From: DATGSL01 sp964645585
GTDB taxonomy: Bacteria > Verrucomicrobiota > Verrucomicrobiia > Opitutales > T3Sed10-336
Length of the DNA: 64,000 nucleotides
Direction: 5' to 3'
NCBI GenBank assembly: GCA_964645585.1
Contig: CAZYAN010000018.1
Coordinates: 1 to 64,000 of the forward strand
Part shown: piece after piece, positions 55,284 through 63,450 of the stretch
Position numbering within the stretch: the stretch's first letter is position 1
Layout of the letters: each line of letters begins with the position of its first letter
Notes under the pieces: model-generated
Seen by the model: the letters and a program-made list of their open reading frames with translations, nothing else
Databases searched by the model: none
Told to the model about the DNA's origin: nothing
Translations under genes and position numbers: made by a program

Positions 55284-57764
55284 ATGACCGATCAGCAAAA
55301 ATGGCCACGGAAGCCTTCGCCGCTCCCCCTGGATGCCTTGACGTCTCCCCATACAAACACAGAGGCGGCGCGGGAGAAATGCCTTCTCGACGATCCCCCT
55401 GCCCCGCGTTTTGACGTTCTCACCGCGGTCGCTGTCAGCAGTTTTCGGGCGGAAGTCGCTTGGATCAGCTTCCTCGACCGCGACCGCCAAATCGAACGCT
55501 TTAAAAGCCAGGTCGGGACCAGGCAAACCGAGGCTTCGGTCGTCAGCTCTTTCTGGAAACCGCTTCTGGAAAACGAATTAATTGAGACGTGGCAGGTTCG
55601 GAGGGACGACCGATTTTGCGCCCATCCGGTCATCGCGAACGATCCCCGCCTCCACGCGTGCATGGCAGTCCCTGTTGTGACGCGAGACGGCGTTACGGTC
55701 GGCGTGTTCGCCGTTGCCACGTCATCGAGACGCCGCTGGAACGCTGACCAGAAGCGCCTGCTGCGGGTCCTCGCTAGACAAGCGGGACTGGAGATCGATT
55801 TCCATCGACTTGCACTGGAACAATCCATCCACACCGACGACACCCCCGACGGCGCCATCGGTCCCGGTTCCCTAGGCGATCTCCCGTCTGAACCCGATTC
55901 ATCCATCGACGACGCGCAACCGGTGATGGCATGGCTCAAAACCGAGGACGGCCGCTACTTGTTCGCCGGACAAACCCCTGAAATTCCCTATTTTCCCTGC
56001 AACGACGGCAACTTCATCGGAATGACCGATTTCGACGTCTTTCCCGAAGATGTCGCGCGCCAATTGCGGCAGAACGACGAAGAAGTTCTCGCATCCGACC
56101 GGCCGGCACACCTGATCGAAGAAGTTCCGGGCCCCGGAGGCGGGCGGCAAAGCTGGCAGGTTTGGAAGTTTCCTTTTAGCGATCCGACCGGACGGCGCTT
56201 CATCGGCGGGATCGGTTACGACCTCTCCTACCGGCAAAAAGCGCTGGCCGAACGCCGCGCGATCGAAGAACGCTATCGGAGCCTGGTCGAAGGCGCGCGC
56301 GACGCGATTTTTACGATCGCCCCGGACGGTACGCTCACGGGGGCCAACCGCGCGGCCGAATTGATCACTGGTCTGGCGCGCCAGGAATGGATCCATAAAA
56401 ACTTTATGCCCCTCGTCCACCCGGACGACACATCGACCGCTCTGACGATTTTTCACAACGTTCTCGAGGGTGATACGCCGCCGCCATTCGAGCTGCGAAT
56501 CCGCACGGCCGCGGGGACGTTTATCCCGATGGAGCTGACCGTGGCGCCAGAGTGGTTCAAAGGCAAAGTTCATCGCATCCTCGGAGTGGCCCGCGACCTG
56601 CGAAAGCGCCGCCACCTGGAAGAACAACTGCGAAATATGCAAAAGCTCGATTCTATCGGCCGGCTGGCGGCGGGAATCGCGCATGACTTCAACAACATTC
56701 TGACGGTCCAACAGGGCTATCTCGCCCTTCTGCTTGAAGCCAAACACCCCAAAGAAACCCGGGAACTGCTGGAGCAAATCGCGTTGGCTGTCAGCCGCGG
56801 CGGAAACCTGACCCGCCAACTGATGGCGTTCAGCCGCAACCAGATTATCCACGCCCGTCCGCTCCATCTGCACGAGGTCGTCTCACGTATCAGCGAGATG
56901 CTCGTCCGGATTTTGGGGGAAGATATCGCCCTCGAAATCAATGCGACACAGCCGCAGCCGCCGGTTTTCGCGGATGTCACCATGATGGAGCAGGTTGTAA
57001 TGAACCTCGCGGCCAACGCGCGCGACGCGATGCCGGGCGGAGGCCGACTGACCATCGCCACCGAAGCGGTCAATGTTTCGAAATCGGATGCCGCCCGCAA
57101 TCCCGAAGCCCGGGCCGGATTTTTCGTTCGTCTGACCATCGCCGACACAGGGTCAGGCGTTTCTCCCGACGCGCAAAAACATCTATTTGAACCATTTTTC
57201 ACCACGAAGGAAATTGGAAAGGGAACCGGCCTCGGTCTCGCCACGGTTCATGGCATCGTCAAACAGCACCAAGGCTGGATCGAACTGGAAACCTGGGAGG
57301 ACCAAGGCACGCGTTTTGATCTTTTTTTGCCTGTGCATGCAGGGGACGCCGTAGAGGAACCGGCGGCAGATGACACGGCCGCGCTGGCGCGAGGCTCGGA
57401 AACCGTTTTGGTCGTTGAGGACGAACGTCCCGTGCGCGATATGGTTTGCCTGGTTCTCGAATCGTGCGGTTACACAGTTGTCACCAGCTCATCGGGCGCC
57501 GATGCGCGCCTCCTGTGGCCGAAGGTTGCGGATCGTGTCGATCTCCTGTTGACGGATGTTGTCATGCCTGAAGGCGTCTCTGGCGTTGATCTCGCGCGCG
57601 AACTGATCCACGAACGGCCTGGACTGAAATTGCTTTTTACAAGCGGGTACAGCGCCGAGTTGACAACAGACGTCCTCGACGGTCGTCGCCCGGTGGCGTT
57701 CCTGCCAAAACCGTATACGCCCGCCACTCTCGCACGCACGGTTCGAGACGTACTCGATGGATAG
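55284..57764 (+). CDS. Hybrid histidine kinase (GAF-PAS-PAS-HisKA-HATPase-REC)
   Basis: 826 residues without a membrane helix, so a cytoplasmic sensor. Domains in order: a GAF-like part (about 35-180), two PAS domains (about 205-325, IPYFPCNDGNFIGMTD, and 325-440, ARDAIFTIAPDGTLTGANRAA), a dimerisation His in RLAAGIAHDFNNILTVQQGY near residue 471, the ATPase core (NLAANARDAMPGG N-box; GVSPDAQKHLFEPFFTTKE; GKGTGLGLATVHGIVK), and a C-terminal receiver with its Asp in LLLTDVVMPEG. The His box is of the HDFNN type. It is probably a stress or redox/energy sensor; target unknown. Confidence 0.92.
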   Translation: MTDQQKWPRKPSPLPLDALTSPHTNTEAAREKCLLDDPPAPRFDVLTAVAVSSFRAEVAWISFLDRDRQIERFKSQVGTRQTEASVVSSFWKPLLENELIETWQVRRDDRFCAHPVIANDPRLHACMAVPVVTRDGVTVGVFAVATSSRRRWNADQKRLLRVLARQAGLEIDFHRLALEQSIHTDDTPDGAIGPGSLGDLPSEPDSSIDDAQPVMAWLKTEDGRYLFAGQTPEIPYFPCNDGNFIGMTDFDVFPEDVARQLRQNDEEVLASDRPAHLIEEVPGPGGGRQSWQVWKFPFSDPTGRRFIGGIGYDLSYRQKALAERRAIEERYRSLVEGARDAIFTIAPDGTLTGANRAAELITGLARQEWIHKNFMPLVHPDDTSTALTIFHNVLEGDTPPPFELRIRTAAGTFIPMELTVAPEWFKGKVHRILGVARDLRKRRHLEEQLRNMQKLDSIGRLAAGIAHDFNNILTVQQGYLALLLEAKHPKETRELLEQIALAVSRGGNLTRQLMAFSRNQIIHARPLHLHEVVSRISEMLVRILGEDIALEINATQPQPPVFADVTMMEQVVMNLAANARDAMPGGGRLTIATEAVNVSKSDAARNPEARAGFFVRLTIADTGSGVSPDAQKHLFEPFFTTKEIGKGTGLGLATVHGIVKQHQGWIELETWEDQGTRFDLFLPVHAGDAVEEPAADDTAALARGSETVLVVEDERPVRDMVCLVLESCGYTVVTSSSGADARLLWPKVADRVDLLLTDVVMPEGVSGVDLARELIHERPGLKLLFTSGYSAELTTDVLDGRRPVAFLPKPYTPATLARTVRDVLDG

Positions 57765-57773
57765 GGCGGTGGC

Positions 57774-57812
57774 GGTTGGTTATTGGTTATCCGTTTCTTG
57801 TTGTTGGTTAAC
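57774..57812. repeat. Second GGTTATT-type repeat patch
   Basis: GGTTGGTTATTGGTTAT, then TTCTTGTTGTTGGTTAAC, follow the hybrid kinase stop. They resemble the units at 47313-47412, so the same degenerate repeat type occurs twice in the window, each time immediately after a plus-strand gene. Confidence 0.45.
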
Positions 57813-57889
57813 GGGTGCTGGTGCGTGATTAGTGGCTTTGGCTCAAAAAAGTGTGGCTTGCGCCGGGGAATTTCCGCCATGATCGCGCA

Positions 57890-58885
57890 ATGAATGTTCT
57901 GGTCGTCGGCGGTGCCGGATATATAGGCAGTCATTGCGTCCGCAAACTTCGTGAAGCGGGTCATCGGCCGGTCGTGCTCGACAATTTAGTTTTCGGACAC
58001 AAGGCCGCGATCGATCCATCGATTCCGTTTTATCGGGCCGACCTCGGCCATGAAGATGCCGTCGGTGAAATCCTGAAACGCGAGAAGATCGAGCTGGTCA
58101 TGCACTTCGCCGCCTTCGCGTTCGTAGGCGAATCGGTAAGCGAACCGCTCAAATATTATTTCAATAATGTCGTCGCCACCCTTTCTCTCCTCCGTGTGAT
58201 GCTCCGCAACGACGTCAAAAAGTTCGTCTTCTCCTCAACCTGTGCCACCTACGGAATTCCCTCGCGCCTGCCGATCACGGAGGATTTGCCGCAGGCGCCG
58301 ATCAACCCGTACGGACAAACCAAACTCGATGTCGAAAACGCCCTGCGTGCTCTTGCGATCGCTCACGGCATGAGCTCAGCCTCGTTCCGTTACTTCAATG
58401 CCGCCGGCGCCGCCTCCGATGGGACAATCGGCGAAGATCACTCACCCGAGACCCATTTGATTCCGCTCGTTCTCGACGTGGCTCTTGGCAAACGCAAAAA
58501 TATCAAGATTTTCGGTACGGATTATCCAACACCCGATGGCACCTGTCTGCGCGATTACGTGCATGTCGATGACCTGAGCCGCGCGCACATCGCTGTATTC
58601 GACAAACTCGCCGTGCCCGGACAGACCCTCTTTTTTAACTTGGGAACCGGCACGCCAACCTCGGTTCGGGAGGTGATCACAGCCGCGGAAGAAGTCACCG
58701 GTAAGAAAATTCCGGCCATCGAAGAGGCACGGCGCCCCGGCGATCCGCCTGCCCTTTACGCCGATCCCTCAAACGCGCGCGACCAACTCGGGTGGGAACC
58801 CGATTACAAAGATATACGTTCCATCATCGAGACCGCCTGGCGCTGGCACAGCACCCACCCCGAGGGATATGCCAGCGGGGGTTGA
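57890..58885 (+). CDS. galE: UDP-glucose 4-epimerase
   Basis: GalE interconverts UDP-glucose and UDP-galactose for cell-surface sugars. From the ATG at 57890 the protein has 331 residues. The NAD motif VLVVGGAGYIGSHCVRKL, the catalytic Ser/Thr in VFSSTCATYG near residue 120, and the YGQTKLDVE Tyr-Lys pair near 146 are present, as are KNIKIFGTDYPTPDGTCLRDYVHVDDL and the last-third NLGTGTPTSVREVI. The residues upstream of 57890 (open frame from 57851) are not typical. The end of the gene is 185 bases from the next terminator. Confidence 0.95.
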   Translation: MNVLVVGGAGYIGSHCVRKLREAGHRPVVLDNLVFGHKAAIDPSIPFYRADLGHEDAVGEILKREKIELVMHFAAFAFVGESVSEPLKYYFNNVVATLSLLRVMLRNDVKKFVFSSTCATYGIPSRLPITEDLPQAPINPYGQTKLDVENALRALAIAHGMSSASFRYFNAAGAASDGTIGEDHSPETHLIPLVLDVALGKRKNIKIFGTDYPTPDGTCLRDYVHVDDLSRAHIAVFDKLAVPGQTLFFNLGTGTPTSVREVITAAEEVTGKKIPAIEEARRPGDPPALYADPSNARDQLGWEPDYKDIRSIIETAWRWHSTHPEGYASGG

Positions 58886-59000
58886 GATAGGATACGACCT
58901 CTCCACCGGCTCACGCTGGCGGATACGACGTTCCAGAACGCGACCAGTTCATCCGCCCCCAGAGAGCGATAAGCTTGGCGGAAGTTCTAAACGACCAACA

Positions 59001-59062
59001 AAAAAAGCGGACGCCGCGAGACGTCCGCCAAAAACGAAAAAATCGGTTCAATGGAAACCGAT
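59001..59062 (-). terminator. Tandem intrinsic terminators of the small exported protein gene
   Basis: Two hairpins follow the stop at 59071 on the minus strand: ATCGGTT (59042-59048) with AACCGAT (59056-59062), a 7-bp stem and 7-base loop, followed by a T-rich stretch; and GCGGACG (59008-59014) with CGTCCGC (59023-59029), a 7-bp stem and 8-base loop, followed by TTTTTTT. This double terminator supports the small frame as a real, well-insulated gene. Confidence 0.8.
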
Positions 59063-59070
59063 GAAAGAAC

Positions 59071-59262
59071 TTACACGTTGCCGTCGCCCTTGCCCTTGCA
59101 GGAGTCTTTGCAGCCATCGACGCTGAAGTCACCGTCGATGGTAAGCTCGGTCTTTGTGTCACCTTTGTTTTTTCCTTTGCAGGCACCGTCACAGGCGAGA
59201 CCGATCGAAGCGGTCGTGGCGAAAGCAAGAACGGACAACAAGACTGTAATTTTCTTAACCAT
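59071..59262 (-). CDS. Tiny exported cysteine-rich protein with twin CX3C motifs
   Basis: 63 residues. The first 22 form a signal peptide (VKKITVLLSVLAFATTASIGLA). The mature part of about 40 residues has four cysteines in two CX3C-KGK units: CDGACKGK and CKDSCKGK, separated by a Thr/Asp-rich stretch (KTELTIDGDFSVDG). I do not recognise a family. Two CX3C motifs could bind a metal or form two disulfides. A double intrinsic terminator lies immediately downstream, so the small frame is probably real and self-contained. Abundance or role is not readable. Confidence 0.65.
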   Translation of the reverse strand: MVKKITVLLSVLAFATTASIGLACDGACKGKNKGDTKTELTIDGDFSVDGCKDSCKGKGDGNV

Positions 59263-59365
59263 GGTTCGATACGCTAGTGTTCATTTTCTTCCGGATCAAG
59301 TGCTTTTTGCCGGAAAGTAACCGTTTAAAACCCCAAAATTCAGCCGGGGTTTCGCAGGATTTTTC

Positions 59366-60553
59366 TCATGGCTCCAGCAAGCGGACGCGCCGGCCTTTTT
59401 GCGGAAACTGCAGGGAGACGACAGTTCCGATTCCCTCTTTACTCTCCAGCTCAACCTGCCCGCCGTGGCTGCGCATGATTCGCTGAACAATCATTAAACC
59501 GAGTCCGCTCCCCCCTTTCTTCGTCGAAAAATACGGATCGAAAACCCGGCCGGCATCTTCAGGCGGGATGCCCGCGCCCGAATCGCCAAAATGAAGATAG
59601 ATGAACTCGTCGTCACTCCGGGTCGTAACCCGAATCAGCCCGCCGTCGCGCATCGCGTCCATCGAATTCTTGATGAGATTGAAAAACACCTGCTTGAGCT
59701 GATTTGCGTCCCCCACGACAACCGGTGCCTGGTCGCCGACTTCCACGTCGACCTGGATATTGCGATTCGACAGCTCCGTCGCCTGGAAGTGGAGAACCTG
59801 TTCGAGCACTTCAACGAGATTAACTTCCCGCAGATCAGGCGGCACCGGCCGGATCGCTTCGAGGAAGTGGCTGATGATCCCGTTCAGCCGCTCGACCTCA
59901 GCGCCGCAAATATCGAGGCTTTTGCGGATCTTCGCGGTTTCGGCGGTCTTCTCCAGTTTGCTCATCTGCCGCTGGATCAATTGCAGGTGAATCGTCAGTG
60001 AATTGAGCGGATTGCCAAGCTCATGCGCCACGCCAGCCGCCAGCAAGAGGATCGAGGAGACGCGCTCGCTCTCGATCCATTCCTCGGCCGACTCTTTTTC
60101 CTGCGTGATATCGGTCAAAATGACCGCGAACCGCGTTTCCGACTCCCCCTCCGTCGTTGCTGTCGGCTCCTCAAACGGCGTCACATAAATGCGCACATAA
60201 CGGCTCTCCGGATAGCTCAGATAAACTTCCTTCAAGAACGACGGCGCCGGGCGCGGTTTTCCGCCATCCTCATCACCCAGGTTTCGCGCGAGATCGGGCA
60301 CCAGTTTCCACAGGGTGGTCTGCCCTAGATCCGTGCCGCGCAAACCGACCATCGCGATCGCCGACTCGTTGGCATACTCGATCACACCTTCCCGGTCGAT
60401 AATCAGAATTCCCTCGCGAATCGCGTTGAAAACCGCTTCTAGCAGGCTTCGCTCGCGCGCCAGACGTTGCACGAGATTGGTCAGGTTGACCGTATCGAGA
60501 TTATCGAGGCGACCGAGAACCCGATCGAGAAGACTTTCCTTTTTTCCAGCCAT
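59366..60553 (-). CDS. PAS-domain sensor histidine kinase (AtoS/NtrB-like)
   Basis: 395 residues without membrane helices. The PAS domain covers about 30-150 (LEAVFNAIREGILIIDREG). The dimerisation His lies in LLLAAGVAHELGNPLNSLT near residue 179, an N-box in NQLKQVFFNLIKNSMDAM near 288, and G1/G2 boxes FGDSGAGIPPEDAG and KGGSGLGLMIVQRIM. The layout is that of nitrogen- or acetoacetate-type kinases whose partner is often a sigma-54 activator, but none lies nearby in this window. The response regulator is elsewhere or unknown. The C-terminal residues are basic. Confidence 0.9.
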   Translation of the reverse strand: MAGKKESLLDRVLGRLDNLDTVNLTNLVQRLARERSLLEAVFNAIREGILIIDREGVIEYANESAIAMVGLRGTDLGQTTLWKLVPDLARNLGDEDGGKPRPAPSFLKEVYLSYPESRYVRIYVTPFEEPTATTEGESETRFAVILTDITQEKESAEEWIESERVSSILLLAAGVAHELGNPLNSLTIHLQLIQRQMSKLEKTAETAKIRKSLDICGAEVERLNGIISHFLEAIRPVPPDLREVNLVEVLEQVLHFQATELSNRNIQVDVEVGDQAPVVVGDANQLKQVFFNLIKNSMDAMRDGGLIRVTTRSDDEFIYLHFGDSGAGIPPEDAGRVFDPYFSTKKGGSGLGLMIVQRIMRSHGGQVELESKEGIGTVVSLQFPQKGRRVRLLEP

Positions 60554-60580
60554 ACCAGGTCAGACGCGCTTTCAAGTCAG

Positions 60581-61225
60581 TCACGTATCCAAGCCGAGCG
60601 AGTCGAGAATGAAGCGGGCGACCTCCGTCTTCAACGCCGGACCGAAACGCTGCCGGTGACCGTCCCGGCGAATCAGCACGATTTTGTTCTGGTCGCTTTC
60701 CATCGCGGAATCGGCGCCGCCGACCGAATTGGCCACGATCCAGTCAAAGTTCTTCGCCGCCATCTTGGCTTCCGCCCGAGCTTCGAGATCATCCGTCTCG
60801 GCGGCAAAACCGACGACGAGTTGTCGATCTTTCGCGGCTCCGAGCGACCTCGCGATGTCGACAGTCGGTTCCATTTCAAGAAAGAACCGGCCGACCGGTT
60901 TCGGACGTTTTTCGTCCGTTTTCGAGACCGGCCGAAAATCCGCGACCGCCGCGCAGAGGATCGCGACATCACAACCGGCAAACAGGCGCGCCGCGGCCTC
61001 GTGCATCTCCTCCGCGGAAACGACCCGATGAACGGCGACGTTTGCCGGCGGCGCCAGCGCGACCGGGCCGGTAACCAAATCGACCGTCCAGCCGCGATCG
61101 CGCGCCGCCGCCGCGAGAGCATAGCCCATTTTGCCGCTCGATCCATTGCTGAAATAGCGGACGGGATCGAGGTGTTCCCGGGTCGGTCCGGCGGTGATAA
61201 GACAGCGGATAGTGCTTGCGTCCAT
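60581..61225 (-). CDS. coaB: Phosphopantothenoylcysteine synthetase domain protein (stand-alone CoaB)
   Basis: CoaB joins 4'-phosphopantothenate and cysteine in coenzyme A synthesis. From the ATG at 61225 the protein has 214 residues. It begins MDASTIRCLITAGPTREHLDPVRYFSNGSSGKMGYAL, with the typical TAGPTREHLDPVR and SNGSSGKMG parts; later are AAVADFRP and FAAETDD. In most bacteria CoaB is fused to an N-terminal CoaC decarboxylase; here no CoaC part precedes it, so the product is CoaB alone. The CoaC gene must be elsewhere. The neighbouring VC0807-type gene is divergent. Confidence 0.88.
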   Translation of the reverse strand: MDASTIRCLITAGPTREHLDPVRYFSNGSSGKMGYALAAAARDRGWTVDLVTGPVALAPPANVAVHRVVSAEEMHEAAARLFAGCDVAILCAAVADFRPVSKTDEKRPKPVGRFFLEMEPTVDIARSLGAAKDRQLVVGFAAETDDLEARAEAKMAAKNFDWIVANSVGGADSAMESDQNKIVLIRRDGHRQRFGPALKTEVARFILDSLGLDT

Positions 61226-61271
61226 TGAAAATCCAGCAAACTTTTGCGACAATCTCCCGGCAAGAGCAACC

Positions 61272-62015
61272 ATGGAGCAACAGCAAACAGAATCGATTCC
61301 AGCGGAACGCCCCGCGAACACCAAGCGCGAGAACATGCTCGTCAACATCGCGCTCAACATCGTCATTCCGGTGCTGGTGCTGAAAAAGGCAGGCGGCTGG
61401 CTGCCAGCCCTCACCCCAGTTCAGGTTTTGCTCATCGCCCTCGCCTTCCCGGTCGCCTATTTCCTGTACGACCTGCAGCAGCGCCGAAAGATCAACGTCC
61501 TCTCGATCCTCGGCTTCGTCAGCATCCTTTTAACCGGCGGGATCGGGCTGCTGCAATTGAGCCCCGTGTGGATCGCGGTCAAGGAGGCTGCGCTGCCCGC
61601 TGTGATCGGCGCCGCCGTCTTGCTCTCCACCAAAAGCCGCTACCCGCTCGTCCGGACGTTCCTTTACAACAAGGAACTGATCGACGTCGAAAAAATCGAC
61701 CACGCTCTCGACGCCCGCGGAGCACGCGCCAGCTTTGACCGCCTGCTGAACACCTGCACTTGGCTGCTCGCGAGTTCGTTTCTGGTCAGCGCCGCCCTGA
61801 ACTTCGTCCTCGCCCGGTTCATCGTCACCACGAGCCCGGCCGAAGACGCCGTCGCCTTTAACAACGAACTCGGCAGCCTCACCGCGTGGTCGTTCCCGGT
61901 GATCGCGATCCCATGCCTGCTCGTCACCGGTTTTGCTCTTTGGAAACTTCTCTCCGGCATCAAAAGCCTCACCGGCCTGGAACTCGAAGAAGTCCTCAGA
62001 CAGCCGGAAAAGTGA
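61272..62015 (+). CDS. VC0807-type membrane protein of unknown function
   Basis: A 247-residue protein with about five or six membrane helices (MLVNIALNIVIPVLVLKKAG, LLIALAFPVAYFLYDL, ILGFVSILLTGGIGLL, and others). The charged pieces between helices, such as YDLQQRRKIN and TKSRYPLVRT, match the VC0807 / septation-protein-A-like group. Its role is not known. It is divergent from coaB with a 46-base gap, and a short Vsr gene follows after 19 bases. Confidence 0.8.
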   Translation: MEQQQTESIPAERPANTKRENMLVNIALNIVIPVLVLKKAGGWLPALTPVQVLLIALAFPVAYFLYDLQQRRKINVLSILGFVSILLTGGIGLLQLSPVWIAVKEAALPAVIGAAVLLSTKSRYPLVRTFLYNKELIDVEKIDHALDARGARASFDRLLNTCTWLLASSFLVSAALNFVLARFIVTTSPAEDAVAFNNELGSLTAWSFPVIAIPCLLVTGFALWKLLSGIKSLTGLELEEVLRQPEK

Positions 62016-62034
62016 CGCGTCGGGAGGTGCCACC

Positions 62035-62520
62035 ATGACCGACCACCTTTCCAAGGAGCGGCGCTCATGGAACATGAGTCGGATCCGAAGCGGAAATACC
62101 AAGCCGGAAAAACTCGTCCGCTCCCTTCTGCACCGCGCTGGCTACCGGTTTCGTCTGCACGATAAAAAGCTGCCGGGAAAACCGGATATCGTCCTGGCGA
62201 AATATCGCACGGTCATCTTCGTGCATGGATGCTTCTGGCATCGCCATCCCGGCTGCCGGCAAGCCACGACACCCAGCAGCAACCAAGCATACTGGCTGCC
62301 CAAATTCCAGCGAACGGTCGAACGCGACCGACAAACGCGGGAGGCGCTGGTCAGCATCGGCTGGAAAGTTATCGAAGTTTGGGAATGCGAGGTCGAACAG
62401 AATCCCGCGTCGGTTCTTCGCATAATCAATGATTTCCTGCGGGAACGCCGCCCTCCCCTCGAGACCGCCAGCGAACTGCAAGCAGCCGAACCACAGGCTT
62501 CTTACGGACAGTCTAAATGA
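62035..62520 (+). CDS. vsr: Very short patch repair endonuclease (Vsr)
   Basis: Vsr nicks DNA at T-G mismatches, which arise by deamination of 5-methylcytosine. From the ATG at 62035 (ribosome-binding site GGGAGG) the protein has 161 residues. Family motifs: WNMSRIRSGNTKPEKLVRSLLH, GYRFRLHDKKLPGKPDIVL with the catalytic Asp, and FVHGCFWHRHPGC, followed by a late EVWECEVEQNP. Vsr normally accompanies a cytosine-5 methylase, which is absent nearby, so this is an orphan here. The C-terminal tail is Ala/Glu-rich and variable. Confidence 0.9.
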   Translation: MTDHLSKERRSWNMSRIRSGNTKPEKLVRSLLHRAGYRFRLHDKKLPGKPDIVLAKYRTVIFVHGCFWHRHPGCRQATTPSSNQAYWLPKFQRTVERDRQTREALVSIGWKVIEVWECEVEQNPASVLRIINDFLRERRPPLETASELQAAEPQASYGQSK

Positions 62521-62563
62521 ATTCCCGGCTCCGGAATGCAAGATTCGTTGTTCTGGCGAAAAC

Positions 62564-63301
62564 CTATTTTTCTCCTGACCGCTCCTCGGAATCGTCGGTG
62601 CCTTCTTCGAGCAGCGCGTTCTGGATCCCGCGCCGGGCCAGGCGGGTGATCACGATGATCAAGCCGACAGCGGCAGCGAAACCGGCGAAATAAAGCGCCC
62701 ATTCCCACGGCTGGGCATCGCGCCGGGTCAATTCAGCGAGATCCGCGGCCATCGAGCCGACGTAAACATTGGTCAGCGAGATCGGAACGACCCCCGCAAG
62801 GTTGGCCAGGAAGAAGTGCCGGAACGGAATCGATGTCAGGCCAAAAAAGTAGTTCGACAATTTAAACGGAAAAAGCGGCACCAGCCGACTGAGAAAAACG
62901 ATTTTCCAGCCTTCTTTCTTCAACCCGCGATCGAGGAGGTGAGCCCGCGGATGATTCCGCAACAGGCGCGTCAGCCGCTCGCCAAACAGATAGCGCGCGA
63001 TCAGGAAAGCGATTCCGGAACCGATTGCCACAGCGGCCACGATGACGATGGCGCCAACGAAAAATCCAAAAAGAAATCCCGCTCCCAGCGTAAACACGAC
63101 CCCCGGCAGCAGCAGGACCACAATGGCGATGTAAAGCGCCGTATAGGTCAACAGACCCGCGAACCCGAGCCCGTCCACCCATTCCAGAAGTTCGATCACC
63201 TCCCGCTGCACATCTTCCAGCGTGAAAACCAGCGCGGCCAGACATCCGACCCCGACGACAGCGATTCCGGCTGCCCATGACTTGATCCGGCCATCCCGCA
63301 T
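62564..63301 (-). CDS. TVP38/TMEM64-family membrane protein (SNARE-associated Golgi type)
   Basis: From the ATG at 63301 the protein has 245 residues and six or so membrane segments. The conserved region includes LLLPGVVFTLGAGFLFGFFVGAI, then RLVPLFPFKLSNYFFGLTSIPFRHFFLA, which matches the VTT/DedA-like core. Its bacterial role may concern phospholipid or polyamine transport; nothing specific can be read. It is divergent from the Lon-like gene across 149 bases. Confidence 0.9.
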   Translation of the reverse strand: MRDGRIKSWAAGIAVVGVGCLAALVFTLEDVQREVIELLEWVDGLGFAGLLTYTALYIAIVVLLLPGVVFTLGAGFLFGFFVGAIVIVAAVAIGSGIAFLIARYLFGERLTRLLRNHPRAHLLDRGLKKEGWKIVFLSRLVPLFPFKLSNYFFGLTSIPFRHFFLANLAGVVPISLTNVYVGSMAADLAELTRRDAQPWEWALYFAGFAAAVGLIIVITRLARRGIQNALLEEGTDDSEERSGEK

Positions 63302-63450
63302 TCCGCCCCAGTCTAACGCCCTGCCTCCCGACCGCAAAGCTCGAAAAGATCATCGCCCAAAGAGCAAGGCCGAAAGACTTCCCCAATTGCCACCGCGCGT
63401 TTCTGTATCTACAGTCCTTCCATCGAACTGAAACAGACGGAAAGGAGCCC

